Source of the DNA: Trichopria drosophilae
Taxonomy: Eukaryota > Arthropoda > Insecta > Hymenoptera > Diapriidae
Reading direction: 5' to 3'
DNA length: 64,000 nt
Assembly: GCA_030407085.1 (NCBI GenBank)
Contig: CM059584.1
Location: 91,334,501-91,398,500 of the forward strand
Program-made: the position numbers and the translations under genes
Notes under the pieces: generated by a model
What the model saw: only the letters and a program-made list of their open reading frames with translations
Databases searched by the model: none
Told to the model about the DNA's origin: nothing
Shown here: positions 22,571 through 34,942 of the stretch, piece by piece
How positions within the stretch are numbered: position 1 is the first letter of the stretch
How the letters are laid out: each line of letters opens with the position of its first letter

Positions 22571-23553
22571 ATGGTGAATATGCTAATGAATGGACGATTT
22601 TCTACATATTTCTATTTCTTATCAATGTATGATGCACAACATGCAACAAAATACATATTTTTATGTTCTTTGAACATTTAAAACAATATTTACAGTACTA
22701 TTGATCTTCCAGTGTTTATTATTTTGTAAAATCAAAGCAAAGTTTTAAAGCCATCCAAAACTGGTACTGAAAACGTCCCATTCGATTTAACCCGTCTATT
22801 CATTGGGGTTTAGTGGATTTTTTTACAAACGTATGAAGACGAGGTTAATAATTAAATAAAATCAAAGGTTGAACTACACGGTCATAAAGAGCAGAGTCTA
22901 ACAATTCTAATGGTGGTATCATAATTAAATTTTCATAAAAGAATTCAAAAGTTACAATCGATCAAAGTGTGAAAAATGTTTAACCGTCTATTCATTGGCA
23001 TATTCACCTTATTTAAGGAACAAGATATTGTTACAATATATGTATAGAAACTACTCGAACCTAACGATGCTAGAACTACCCTCTGCCGCCTTCTTTCCTG
23101 GCAGTGTTAAAATGAGAATATTCCCGGAAGCATCAGCCTTTCGTCAGGGAAGTGCAATACGAATTTAGCCAAAATTGTAGGCACCCGGGTCGAAGGCATC
23201 TAGTTGAAATTAAAATAATTTCAAGATGTTTTTTCCGTTACTTCAAATCGCGATTATTTTTAAAATAAATTAAGAAATGTTTCATTTGGACAGTTCTATT
23301 AAATAATTTTTTATGTTCCTCGTTTGTCATCAGATTTGATGCCCGTTACGGACCTTAACCACAACTAATAGAGACAGAAGTCTATATATTTAGAACTACG
23401 ATTGAAAGAGATTTCATCTATTGAAAATAGAAAGAATCTTGTTTTGTGACGTTTTATCCCGGTCTGTACGAGTTGGAATCATCAGTAAGGCTGCTAGATT
23501 TAATGTTCGAAGTCTTATTCCTCCCAGCTCTCCAATTATTAGCACGACGAGCT
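22571..23553. other. No gene recognised
   Basis: AT-rich. The right part (about 23450-23553) may be 3' UTR of the LINE that ends at 23554. Confidence 0.4.
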
Positions 23554-24660
23554 TCATTTTGAATCCTCGATACAGCTTGTGAATCTCATCCGTTTTTCGT
23601 CCTCTTTGCTGACTATGTTTGTCTCTGCTGTTGCAGAGAACTCGATGACGAAGATGGATTTGTCATAGAAGACAACAAGGACGATTTCATGCTTATTGAC
23701 TGTTATTTGCCTGCTCGTCTGAAATGAGTACTTCCAGTATATTCGGCACGACTCATTTCCGACTATGTATTCAATATCAGTAGGGACGGACGGCAAAGCT
23801 GGGGTCGCGTCAATACCGTAGGTGCTGCGGAGATGATAATACAGCGCTCGGAGAGCCGCATTGTGACGTTGGATGTATTCTGAGACTGCATATCTTGGAC
23901 AAGCTGCCAAGAAATGCATTAGTGTCTCAACATGACATCCACACAATCTACAGAGCGTACTCTGCACCGACTGGTGTAAGATGGTGTGGCGGTATGATAA
24001 GGTATTGACGACCCCATCCTGGTATGCCAAGATAAAACCCTCGGTGGACTCATTTCAAGCCGAGTGATATTAAGAACGAGAAGGTCAGCTCTGCGGACTA
24101 GCCAAGTTGCTGGACATTTCGAAAGAATTGCCATCCATGGAATGGCTTATCGATATGCCTTCCCTTCAACATACGGAGTTGTTCCTTCCGTATGTTAGCC
24201 CTGAGATGCACTGGGCACAGATTGATGACTGATTTAGCATCCCGTGCACCACTACGTCCCACGTTGAAAACGAGACCGAGGTTTCGCGCCACTCATTCCG
24301 CCGTGTTGTACACAAACGTCCCCTTCTCCTGAATTTCATGCTGATGAATTTGCATCATCATGGGATCCTCCGTTGGATTAATCAAGTCGCAAGCCGTTTC
24401 GGGGACTAATCTGTCATGCATACATTCCGGATTCAAAAGACATCCCAATTTTCGGGAAAAATACAGTCGTTCCACGGAAGATCTTGGATGCAAACTGCGT
24501 TGCATACAGATCATCTTTCGTGTGCATCGGTCCAGACCCCTTAGCTCGTCAACGTTCCATTTAAGTGCTTCAAATGTATAAAGCACTGGTGAAACGCCCA
24601 ACATATTCGTGGCTGCCACCTTATTTTCCCCCCTCAATTCTGATGACCAGATCTGATTGT
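23554..24660 (-). mobile_element. R2/R4-group LINE, 3' half (RT end, CCHC, REL endonuclease)
   Basis: Three minus-strand frames follow each other. 24660-24293 holds the post-palm RT region (NMLGVSPVLYTFEALKW, RSLHPRSSVERLYFSRKLG). 24292-24098 continues it. 24030-23554 holds a C-x2-C-x8-H-x4-C finger (C27, C30, H39, C44) and then the restriction-like endonuclease (YWKYSFQTSRQI, then FVIEFS with KE..EK). This layout is typical of the site-specific R2/R4/NeSL lineages. In the endonuclease the usual catalytic Pro-Asp pair is His-Glu (residues 114-115), so it is probably dead. The 5' part, with the palm, is absent, and frames are shifted. Confidence 0.8.
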
Positions 24661-24712
24661 TATTGTTGTTTTTTTTGTTATTATTATTATTATTTTTATA
24701 ATAACTTTCACA
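24661..24712. repeat. ATT/GTT microsatellite at the LINE 5' junction
   Basis: A run of TTG/TTA triplets (about 24660-24700) abuts the first recognisable RT residues on the minus strand. R4-clade Dong elements are known to favour TAA repeats as targets, which fits but does not prove a targeted insertion. Confidence 0.7.
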
Positions 24713-24869
24713 ATAACATAGGTTTCTTATGTCGCTCAATCTGTCTGAAAAGTGAGTTTTTTTTCTCAAATCTCTACCAGATCAGCATCACTCGAAACCA
24801 CGCCCAAAATCGTGAAGTAGGTTATTGCAGTATTGGTACTGAGAGTTCATTTCAACGCGCAGAAAATTG

Positions 24870-24960
24870 TTACACGGGGAATCGAACCCAGAACTTTCAG
24901 AGTGGATCAGGTTAGGAAACAAGGCGAACACCGTAGTCGTCGCAACCATTGCGCCCCCTT
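24870..24960 (-). mobile_element. tRNA-derived SINE head
   Basis: The minus strand carries GCGCAATGGTTGCGACGA (box A region, 24954-24938) and GGGTTCGATTCCCC (box B, about 24890-24876), spaced about 60 bases apart, as in a Pol III type 2 promoter with a long variable part. The stems do not close into a tRNA. It is flanked on its 5' side by a (TTA)n tract at 24961-25002. Confidence 0.5.
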
Positions 24961-25002
24961 ATGTTGTTATTATTGCTTTTATTGTTATTATTATTATTAT
25001 AC
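24961..25002. repeat. TTA microsatellite
   Basis: Imperfect TTATTG/TTATTA triplets adjoin the tRNA-like head. This is the third ATT-type array between 21.9 and 25.0 kb. Confidence 0.7.
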
Positions 25003-25009
25003 GGATCAA

Positions 25010-25530
25010 AAGGTCCTTCCAATAGGACGGTTGTAGGAAGGTTATCGCTTGGAGTCGACGGCGTTGCGATTTTATTGAGTGGTATTACATATTATAATAT
25101 CCACGAAGCCGGGTAATCACCTGAGAACAATGATTAGTTGAAGATAGAAGCCTGTGCGATAACGGCAATAGACCAGATTTGCTGAAGATGTATGATTTGC
25201 AGGCTGTCAGGACTAAGTCCTTTTGATTTCGTATATATAACTGCGATTCCGTGCAACACGGGTGGAGTTATGATATGTTGACATAATAGCTGTTAAGTTG
25301 ATTCACCGAGAAATGCTGCCATGAAGATTGTGAGAGTGGCTTAGATAGTCCGAACTTTAGGGGAAGAGGCCACACTTTAGCAGGTTTTGCTTGGCGAAGA
25401 AAGAGATTACCAATTGACGATTTTGGTTGCTATAATCCTTTGAGTCATACAATCTTTATATAATGAAAAAACTCATTATGGTGACAATTTTTTAAAAGCT
25501 AATGACTCGAAATTTAGAATGGCAAGGTTT
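25010..25530. other. No gene recognised
   Basis: Mixed sequence with no frame of note. Confidence 0.45.
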
Positions 25531-25532
25531 CT

Positions 25533-25725
25533 GGGGTCGCTGATTATGACTCCAATGTCAGATTTAGCTAGTTAAAAATGGCAGCTCCAATATGGCGGAC
25601 AAAAGTGGTAGAAGTGCCTCCATTTGCACAAGACTTCTTACTCGGGGTTTCGGGGTCGCTGATTATGAATCTGGTGTTAGGTTTACCAAATTCACAATGG
25701 CGGATCCAATATGGTGGACAGAAAT
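25533..25725 (+). repeat. Two-copy tandem repeat, period about 120
   Basis: GGGGTCGCTGATTATGA occurs at about 25533 and again at about 25652. Each is followed after about 50 bases by AATGGC(A/G)G(C/A)TCCAATATGG(C/T)GGACA. Both units carry the ATGGCGG...TATGGCGGAC module. The two small plus frames here are by-products. Confidence 0.7.
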
Positions 25726-25769
25726 TTTTCGAATACCTCAATTTGAACGAAATTTCAAGAATTTCATAA

Positions 25770-28700
25770 TTGGATTTCTATGATGCGAATAACAGGAAAG
25801 TCGCTTAATAAAAATAAAAAAATATTTTTACCTTTGTAAGTAGCGAATTGGAAAGCTGACTAACGATCTAAAATTTATGAAACTTGCTGTAAAAACTATA
25901 TTTTTTTGGAAGATTATAAATGACCAATTTTTTTTTCAAGAAAACGCAAATACCAGGTTTTTCGTAATTATTTCGCAATAACTGCTAATTTAGACAATTG
26001 TGTATAATATTTTTGGTCATTTTTAATCTCAGAAATGGATATATATACATATGCATGTAAAAACATAACACAATGAAGTGAATTGGAAAAGCTTTCTTTA
26101 CAATTCTTCGGTAGGTACACAACCAACGCACGCTTTGGCCGTGTGCTCTCCGCACATCGGTCTTCGGCAACTCAAACTCTTCTAGGAGGTCGTCTGCGGT
26201 GTCGCTGCCCAAATCCCTTCCATCCTCGCCTTCTTCGTGTACGGCGTTGAAGAGGCTTCCAGCTCTGCAGCGCACCGAACGCGACCACGTGTCATCATCT
26301 ATACGACATTTATTTTGTATTATTTTTCACACAATGACACACAATCATGGTACACAAAATGTACACAACATCTTGAAAATAAATTGAATTGAGGCTACCT
26401 TGAGCACTTTCTCAGGAATCGTTGGTTGCTGAAAGTCGCCGGCTTTCCACGTCCCTCTCCGATTTTCACTTTTCGCAGCAAAAAAAAAAACATTTTAATT
26501 AAAGAACGTATACTTCCAAACATTAAACATATAGTTCTATATTAATATTCACTTACAATCACTACAAATGAAATTTTTTAAAAATTTCAAAATTTTAAAA
26601 GAGCTCAAATACTTACAAGACCGTCTGGGTAAATTTTGCCGGTATCGAAACTTTTACTTCTGATCGCTCCGGGATTTTAGAGCGCACTGACCTCGTCCAG
26701 GTGGGGATACTTTCTCCACTCCTCAAAGCCCCCGCTCCCCCGGTTCCGGCCCGAATTCGACGTCAGTTGTCACTTAATAAAGTTTAGGTCTGAAAAAGTC
26801 ACAATGGGTAGTTCAACTGCTAGAGCAGTAGAAATGATAATAATTACAAACCAAGACCTACCTCACGTCGCCAATAAACATATTGAAGGCTGACCCGCAC
26901 CCATACTACAGGCGGAGTTGCGGGTCAGACGGTCATTCACCTTATCAGCGGCGGAACTGGTGCCAAGGGGGAGTGCGGGGGTTTGTTGTGACGCTCGCCC
27001 CAGGGTGTATTGTATGCTACTGAAATCGTTATTGATATGCATATTGTTAATCTATTTCTAATTTTGCAATTTTAAATAAACGTAAATCACAAAGACTAAC
27101 TAGATTCATTGAAAGTTACGACAGACCGAGAAATAATACTACAAAAGAAGGAAAAAGTAAACGTATTAAAATTCTAAAGGCGCAAGAAATATTTCAAAAG
27201 ATAAACCGAACAGAAATGGTAAAAGTAACGTTCATAAAGAATTGAATGTTCGATTATTGTTATTACCCTGCATTTTCAACCTAAATTCGTAGGTGTTTAT
27301 ATTTTTTAGTTTTACTACTTTTATGTCTCAATTTAAATATCTTATATCAATTATTTTGATTTCTTAATTATATCATGAAATTTCTGAAACTACCACGGAC
27401 AGAAGCCCCCCTCTGATTGGTTCAAAGTTCAATCATGGTTTCAATTCCTTTAAAAGATACTCGGAATATCTTCAGATCTGAGGATACATACCGACGCCTT
27501 CCGCGCGCATAATGCTAAGTGCCGTTACGGGTTGATATAATGACAATTGCCATTTATGCGGATAACAATCCGAAAACATATTTCAGTGCAATCGCATGCC
27601 AAAAGCAAGTTTATGTATTACGATTCTTACGTAATCTTGCTTGTAATATAATGTTAATTTAAGGTCCCGACCGTATGATTCTAATTAATACACACCGGCA
27701 ATATAATCCACCTGTGTCGGCCACAGTTTTCCGGAGTTTTCCCTGATCCGTGTGCGAATGCGATACAGAGGGGTTCAAATGGCCCTGCGGGGCGCAGTTT
27801 GGGGGGGGGGGGGCTGGCTCTTGGTGTGATTCGCCTTGTAAATTCTCTACATGTGAGGTTTATCTTCCAAGAGCCCTTCCACCGGAGAGCCTTTCCGCGA
27901 ATATACAAAAATGTAATTACAGCGGGGGATAATAATTCCTCCCATTTATCCTTTTCTAGCCTTATAACTTTCAAAATTAGTCTATTTTAACCTGTAAATG
28001 AGTGCTAAAATTCCTATTTTTTGCGAAGTTGGCGTAAAATATGTTCATATCAAAGTTGCTACTTTTGCTGCATCTTAGATATTATTTTAGTAATGTAGCA
28101 TTATTTGCATTACAATTAATCATAAATCTTTCTAAACTAAATCTATTAAATCTTTTAAGAGGATTATTTATCTATAAATCGAACACTGTACTTTTTATTT
28201 TATCATTTTTATTCAGCAAAACAGAAATTGTAATACTGTTGAGGTTACAAAAAAATCTCTCATAATTTCCAAACTCTTTCTTCACATAAGCATAATAAAT
28301 TCTTTGTGCAAAAAAATGTTATTACAAAATGGTATAGTACGTAACGCTTTGTTTTCGTTGAATAATAACTTACTTTATTAGCAATTAATTTCAAAACATT
28401 GGTAATCTGACTCTCTACATGATTTGATATGGATTCCATTATCATTAATTTCATTAAAATTAATTCAATCTCACAAGAGGATTATTGATTTATAAATCTG
28501 ACTCTATTTTTTAGTAGTTGTATTCCTTATAAATATGTATCGCGTAGAATTTTAATAAAAAAAAGGAATTTTAATACTTTTACTTACAAAAATAGTACAT
28601 TAGACTACTAGTACGAATTTGTTTTATCCGAGGATGTGAGGTTTGCCGTGATTAGAAGAAAGCACATTCGGCAATCACATCCGAAGAGAATACACTTTCG
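25770..28700. other. Long intergenic stretch, no gene recognised
   Basis: AT-rich except for 26.6-27.0 kb, which is more balanced. A 13-base poly-G run lies at 27801-27813. The minus frame 27974-27681 and the plus frames around it have no motif. From 28.0 to 28.6 kb short frames are Leu/Phe/Ile-rich because of base composition. Confidence 0.45.
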
Positions 28701-28738
28701 CACGTGTGGCATACGATAATTTACGTAACGAAGGAGAA

Positions 28739-28761
28739 AAAACCGCACGAAAGTGCGGTTT
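28739..28761. other. Perfect hairpin with GAAA tetraloop
   Basis: AAACCGCAC and its exact complement GTGCGGTTT enclose GAAA, giving a 9-bp stem with a GNRA loop on the plus strand. The preceding 28680-28705 has related CACTTTCGCAC sequence. It may be a fragment of a structured TE end or chance. Confidence 0.5.
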
Positions 28762-28919
28762 ATTGTACGGCGTAACATACAAAATATTATTTAAAATTTC
28801 CATATTCTTTCGTTATCATATCAGAAAGGAAAATATTTTATGCGGAGTTCGCAAAAAAAAAGACATTTTTGCATGCATTTTTATATCAAGTCAACTATTT
28901 TTGTCTTGAAAATTATTAC

Positions 28920-29110
28920 CGTTAACGATCGAAAAGTTAAAAAATTAAAAATTAAAAGTTAAACATTAACAAGTAATAATGTTAAAAATTTAAAAGTTAA
29001 AAATAAACTTAATTATGTTAAGTTACAAGTTAACGATCTAAAAGGTAATTAAGTTAATTTAAAATTAATTTAAAGTTAATTACTTTTTTAGCCTTTAACT
29101 TAACTTGTAA
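28920..29110. repeat. GTTAAAAATTAAAAGTTAA low-complexity repeat
   Basis: Successive GTTAA(A)n words in both orientations (GTTAAAAATT and AACTTAACTTGTAAC) form an inverted, simple-sequence-like block of about 190 bases just left of the TTAA-flanked MITE. Confidence 0.6.
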
Positions 29111-29211
29111 CATTTCGATTACCCAACCCTGAATAAAACTAACATTATACCTTTTGTTACCTTTCGATATCCTTACCACAGATTCTATATCACGTAAAAA
29201 TATTTTCTTAA

Positions 29212-29921
29212 GGGGGAAGACCAGTTTAACGAGGGTCAAAGCAGGTCAATTTTCGGAAATTTTTTTCTGACGAAATATGCATTGTACATAAAATCTGTTT
29301 GGACCATCATTTTTATTAGGTATAGAAGTATTTTTTTAAAATAATTTTTTCATTGAAAAAACTGTTGCCAAAATTTTTAACGTGTTTTTCTCGAACTACA
29401 TTTTTAAATACGGTGTGCACAATTTCTCGAGTTCCAATCTATCAATCGACTTGAAACTGGAACCACATATTCTCTGTGATAGTACCTATCGTGCAATGTC
29501 AGCTTTTTTTGATATTCATTTTTTTACGATTATTATAAACAATAATAACATCACATTTTGGCCGAAAAAAAAACAAACAATTTTCAAGAATTTTTTTCTC
29601 GGCGAAAAAATGTTTTTTCTACGAACTCCCCCATTATACGATAGCCAATACTATGTAGATAATGATCATATTTTGTTTTTTCAGATCACACAAAGTTTCG
29701 ATTTCATACACACTGTTTGGACATCTCAAAAAAACAGGCCACGCGTGAAGCAGCGCCACGGTGGCAATTTTGAACATTTTTCAATGACGATTTTTTAAAA
29801 AATACTTCAATACCTAATAAAAATGATGGTCCAAACAGATTTTATGTACAATGCATATTTCGTCAGAAAAAAATTCTTGAAAATTGACCTGCTTTCACCC
29901 TCGTCAAACTGGTCTTCCCCC
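29212..29921. mobile_element. MITE with about 125-bp inverted repeats and TTAA TSD
   Basis: The left end, GGGGGAAGACCAGTTT (29212), and the right end, AAACTGGTCTTCCCCC (to 29921), are perfect inverted termini. The similarity continues inward for about 125 bases, past the shared boxes ATTGTACATAAAATCTGTTT and CCAAACAGATTTTATGTAC. TTAA flanks both sides (29208-29211 and 29922-29925). TTAA target choice is typical of piggyBac and Kolobok elements. The 138-residue frame inside (29382-29798) shows no transposase motif, so the element is nonautonomous. Confidence 0.85.
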
Positions 29922-29925
29922 TTAA

Positions 29926-30325
29926 AATAATTATCGAAGCGATACGTATTGTCAATTGTTTGAATGCACCGAATCACAGGCGTGTCAGCGACATAACGTA
30001 CCAACTAAATTAATATTTTAAGAAAATATATTTTCCTTGGAATGGAATATGAAGCATGTACATTGAAAGGTGAGTTTTTATGTCAGTTATTTTAAAACAT
30101 ATTTTGACTTTAGACGATATTGACACTTTTCATAACCTTAATATAACCTGAAAATGATGAAATATAACATAGTATTAATTTGGACTTTCATTCGGTTATT
30201 TAATAAAAATGTCCACAGTACAAATTATTTACATATTTACGGGAATTCATTCTACTTATAATATATTTTAATCACATCTGTAATTGTGAATTAAAATAGA
30301 AGTTTGCGAAAAACTGAAGATTACC
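29926..30325. other. No gene recognised
   Basis: AT-rich DNA between the MITE and the decayed transposon protein. Confidence 0.5.
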
Positions 30326-32002
30326 TTGATTTGCATTTTGGAAAAATTGAATGGAAATGATTCCTCCGTTACAACTGCTGTTGATCATTCTATTGATAAA
30401 GTGTACTCTAATTTATCAAGTGAATCTTGTGATAATATGCAAATCTCATTGGAACATATTGCAAAAAGCCCAGAAACATTTCTTAGTCTTGATTCAGGAA
30501 ATTATGCATTATTGGATGAAGCTCAGCAGCATCACGATCAATTTTTTAAATCGTCTAATACTAACCTGTGATGTTTACCACGCATCAGAAGATGATGTAA
30601 ATTCTATTCCCTACCGTAATCAGCAACATCTTACGGGGCTCGAGTCTGAAGTTGCGGTTAATGAACCTATTGATCACGGAACAACAGAAATATCGACAGA
30701 AGACAAGAAATTAACCAAGAAACGGCAATTTTTCCAGAAAGGTGGAAGATAAATATTCCGAAAAATGCAGTTAACTCTGGGTTTCAATATAAATCAACAT
30801 CGAAAAACGAAATTGTTCCTGCACGTTCAATGAGATAATCGCGGAAAACTACAACCCAAACGTAAAAATAATCAAGAAGAAAAGATAGCAAGTGTTATGA
30901 ACCAGATCAATATATTTCCAAGAGTAGAATCGCAGTATACATGAAACGATCTATTAATCTATTAATCGGCAAGATGTATACTATGTATTTAGAATGGGCA
31001 AAACAAAATAAGAAAGCCGCCGCATCAAAGCATCGTTATTATGACATCTTCAACACACGATTGAATATTAGCTTCTTCAACCCAAAAAGGATCAGTGCGA
31101 CCAACGTGCAGGCTACAAAAATGCATCTGCAGATACAAGAGAAAAATTAGAAGTTAAGTATAAGTCTTACATCGAAAACAAAGATGAAGCTAGACAAGTA
31201 AAAAATGCAGACAAATCATTTGAAAACAGAATCAGAATATAAGTATGATAGTATTTGATTTTCAAAAGGTTCTATCTACACCACAAACAGAGGCTAGTTC
31301 CCTATATTATAAACGCAAAGTATTCGTATATAATTTTACAATATATTATATTATTCGTCATGAAGCAATTTGTTATATGTATTCCGAAAACGATGCAAAA
31401 AAGGGTCCAATGAAGTGGTAAGTTTGCTACTTCATTACATCGAAAGAAAAGTTGCCCGAGGTGCAACCGAATTTATATTATGGTATGACAATTGCAGTGG
31501 GCAGGATAGGAATAAAAATGTATTTTCGATGTTCGTTTAGGCTGTATCTAAATACAATGTCAATATGAAGCATGCATTTGTAGAAGTAGGCCACACGCAA
31601 AACGAAGGTGATTCTGTGCATGCAACAATCGAACGACATTCAAAGGGTCAGAAAATGTATGGTTTTGAAGAATGGTGCGAAATCCTAAAGAGTGCAATAA
31701 TTACAAAACCGCAATATGAAGTTGTAAAAGTCATTTACGGCATGATTTACGACTTTACAGAATTGTCTTCTGAAATGAATTGGTCTAAGATATAGTTACA
31801 AAAAAGGAACAAATCAAACAACGGAAAATGTACAAAAATTTACTCTGAAAAACGCTGATTTCCAGGAACAAGGACTTCCGGCTGCGAAGATAAAAGATTT
31901 ATTAGCATTATGTAAAAGCAATATTATTACCATTATCTTACCACGAATACTACAATTCTTTACATGTAAGAACAATAGGGAATGGACAAAATCCGGATTC
32001 AA
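30326..32002 (+). pseudogene. Decayed DUF7869-type transposon protein
   Basis: Pieces in plus orientation follow the order of a family common in arthropod and cnidarian repeats. An N-terminal part (30326-30752) has no motif. A middle part (30941-31150 and the next 100 bases in another frame) contains HRYYDIFNTRLNISFFNPK and a coiled, charged LEVKYKSYIENKDEARQ. A catalytic-like part contains MKHAFVEVGHTQNEGDSVHA TIERH (31565-31640); the GHTQ.E.DS.HA.IE pattern is the diagnostic DUF7869 box, with acidic residues resembling an RNase H-fold transposase. Frameshifts separate them. The biochemical role of the family is inferred, not known to me. Confidence 0.6.
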
Positions 32003-32506
32003 GCGGAGAAGAAAATTAAAATGAATAGAATACTAACTGATAATGAATAGTTTCTATAACTTATTAGTTAATTGAACAAATATTGTCATAATCACTATGC
32101 CAGTGTAAAATTTAGGCTTTGGTTGGAATGATATTGGACTGACTCTCCGATACAGCTGTATTATATTGCACACATGTATTAATTAAAATCCTATGGTCGG
32201 ACCCTTCAATTGACATTATATTGCAAGCAAGGTTACACAACAATCGTAATGCATTAACTTGCATTTGGCATTCGATTGCACTGAAATATATTTTCGAATT
32301 GTTTTCCTTATAAATATCAATTCTCATTATATTATCCCGTAATGATACTCAGCATTATGTGCGCGGGAGACGTCCATATGGAGGCGAGGCTGTAACCACA
32401 TTAACAGCATCCATAAGCTATCACGAAGGTAACAGGTGTCATTGGTGTTAATATTATAAAAGTAATTATTTTACAATAATTAAATGTTAAAAATATTTGT
32501 TACCTT
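32003..32506. other. No gene recognised
   Basis: AT-rich to 32.34 kb, then more balanced. The small minus frame 32327-32112 has no motif. Confidence 0.45.
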
Positions 32507-33085
32507 GTAACGGGGCGTTACGTTGTCCTGGAGTCGTGCCGCGGTCGCGAGAGCGCGGAGTGATACATCAATTCGAATGGATCGATAGTAGGATCATTAC
32601 AGGAACGAACGGCCCCGTAAATGCCCGAGATGCGCGGCAGCCGAGAACCCCGCAAGGACGTAGATAGTATCTAGTAAACCTTCGAGTAGGAAGGACATCG
32701 TTCGAGTAGCGAGTAACCCTCCGAAAAGAGCGGACCGTGCGAGTGAGCGGGTAGAAAAGAATTCTAGCGTGCGAGGTTGCAAGCAGAGAGAAACGGGCCG
32801 GATAATCTGGACATCCGGAGCGAGTCGAGGACGAAATCTGCGGTCAATATCGAGGACGAGACCGGCCGTCAAACCGAGGACGAGACCTGCCGTCGTAGCG
32901 AGGACGAGACGCCAATTCCGAGGGCGAGCGGGCGAAACCCCAACCACATTGTCGGAAGCGTTAAATGTAAGTCGGCCGTGGGCCACATCTGAAAATTTTA
33001 TATAATAAAATTGAGAGGGCAAGAAGGCCCAATATTCTTTTTTCAATAAAAGGAAATTCTTATCATTACTGTCTTCCTGCCTACA
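32507..33085 (+). repeat. LTR-like CpG-rich sequence with internal 24-bp repeats
   Basis: The block starts TGTAACGGGGCGTTACG (a small palindrome) and ends near CTGCCTACA, so it has TG...CA ends. It contains AATAAA signals at its right end (33006, 33045) and four tandem copies of CGAGGACGAGAC-type units at 32826, 32851, 32875 and 32899. These properties suit a solo LTR in plus orientation, but no partner LTR or target duplication is visible. The 252-residue minus frame across it is probably fortuitous. Confidence 0.35.
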
Positions 33086-33655
33086 CCCCCTTTCGTAGCT
33101 TGTGCGGGAGGTGTGCGGTGCCGCCGAAGAGTATTTCGCGATCCCCGTTTTCAGGCGCGGAAGGAGGCAGGAGCCAATCTCCTCTGGGCGAGTTCCTGCC
33201 CTACCGGGAGTTTGCCAGCTAGCCGGGCTGAACAAAAGTGTCGTCCACCTAGCGCGGAGTTTTCCCGAGAAAACTACCAAAGCCCGCTTCACGGGCGGTG
33301 GACGACAAGCCAAAAACTTGGTCGCGAAAAAGTAGCCATTATAACCTACTTTCATTATTTTTATATTCAGGTTTCTGTTATCCTATGCAAACTTCTATTA
33401 ACTTCATTTCATATAAATAATGTCACTTGATGTCATCAATTTATTAAAATTTTTTCATTGCATTACATTTTTTTGCGGTTATGCTATGCAATAGATAATC
33501 AATCGAATATGCATCGGTTGCTATGCGTTGCTGCCTTTAAAAGAAGATCATAGAGGCCAGGTTATACAACAAAAAATGCACCAAAGTCACTCCAATTTCA
33601 ATGAGAAGCTTGTACTTTAATTTTCACTTCTTCGTGGTGCAACAATAAGCGGCCA
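33086..33655. other. No gene recognised
   Basis: Mixed GC-rich then AT-rich DNA. 33.1-33.3 kb could be the leader of the LTR-like block, but no gag is found. Confidence 0.35.
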
Positions 33656-34330
33656 TTACAAGGATACGCGGCGTGTGCGCGGCATAAACGTCCGTAGTTT
33701 CAGACCGATACCGTTCTGCGAGCGAGGGCAATTCGCAAATGAACTTTGCGGCGAAAAATGTATACTCCCCCCCCCCCGCCCCCACAACTCCTCGGGTGGC
33801 AAATCCGCTGGCCCTGTTCCCCTGGTGATGGGGCCTCCCGCGGCAACATCACCGGGTCGCGTCCACATCTCTTCCTTCCTCATGCGATGGACTAATTCCG
33901 TCTCCAACTCCGGCGGAATCGCGGGTTCCGTATACACAGCCTCCGCCGCCTCTCCCTCGGGCTCTTCTGGCTATCAGACCTCATCCCTCCTACGTCCCTA
34001 TCTCGCTATTTCCCCCGCACCGTAACGCCTTCTACTGCTCGGCGCAAATTTTTCACGGGACGTGGGTGCCGCCCAAAATTCAAAAAAGCTGGCGAGACTT
34101 TGGTAGAGCATTGAGTAGCCATATTTACGGCATGACGAAACTCGTGGAGGTACTTTTCCTAATCACGATGATCCTGCTTCACGTAAGTCGCTATCATGGT
34201 CTTGATAACCCTATTACTCGTCTCCATGGGGTTCGCTTGGGGATGATAAGGTGGCGTTGTGACGTGCCGTATTCCGAACTCATCTAAGACCGCTTGGACG
34301 GTTTTATTATCAAATTACTTGCCATTGCCG
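33656..34330 (-). pseudogene. Gypsy B integrase core and pol tail
   Basis: About 34320-34040 translates in pieces to the segment holding the second catalytic Asp and the Glu (a 'PPYHPQANP.E' type box near 34230), followed by a region matching the core end. A separate open frame (33937-33656) looks like the Pro/Glu-rich tail with 'EPAIPPELE'. The frame is interrupted several times, and upstream at 34.8-34.4 kb the zinc-finger part is even more decayed. Confidence 0.55.
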
Positions 34331-34942
34331 GTGAGAAAGAACTCTGCAGTCTCCCACCATAACACAATCAACTCCTCCAATGCTCTCGCTACCGCTTTTC
34401 CATCTGCTATAGGAAGTGGCTTTAATTCAACCCAGCAGGTAAATAAATCCTGAAATACCAACATATATTTGTTCTAGGATTTACTCGGCGGAAACTCCAT
34501 CATGTCAGCGGCGACCACCGACCACGACAGCTCCACGATTCGTTTACCCTTCAATCCATGAGGTCCGATGTGACATCTTATACAGTTGGCACTCGTCACA
34601 TTGTTTGACGTAATTATACACGCCATACCAAACGCCATTCCCAGATCACTCTATCATAAGTTTTCTTCAATCCAAGGTGACCCGCGGAAGCCTACCTGTG
34701 GGCTTCGTCCATCACCCTAGTCCGGTATTCTTTAGGCACGACCAACTTCCACCCCTCTTCCTCCCTTTCTATCGGATCTAGTAACATCGCCAACGGTATA
34801 ATAACTGTCATTCTACTCGCCAACCGTGGTACTTGACCGTGTGTGCTGCATCTTCATCTCACAATGTTACGTAGGCGTCATCCTCTATTCTCTCGAAGGC
34901 TGCGAAACACTCGTCATCCTGTTCCAGCATACGGACATCGCA

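Noticed and set aside
24690..24769. Asn-rich tract in the LINE frame as a real protein domain
   Set aside because: It is encoded by the ATT/GTT microsatellite at the element junction.
26800..26880. tRNA-like words (GGGTAGTTCAACTGCTAGAG) as a tRNA gene
   Set aside because: There is no box B at the right distance and no closing stems.
29382..29798. 138-residue frame as a transposase
   Set aside because: It lies inside a TIR element but has no DDE/DDD motif and is Phe/Ile/Asn-rich, as expected of AT-rich filler.
32597..33355. 252-residue minus frame as a gene
   Set aside because: It runs antisense across an LTR-like block with tandem units, has no domain, and its Arg/Leu-rich composition follows CpG content.
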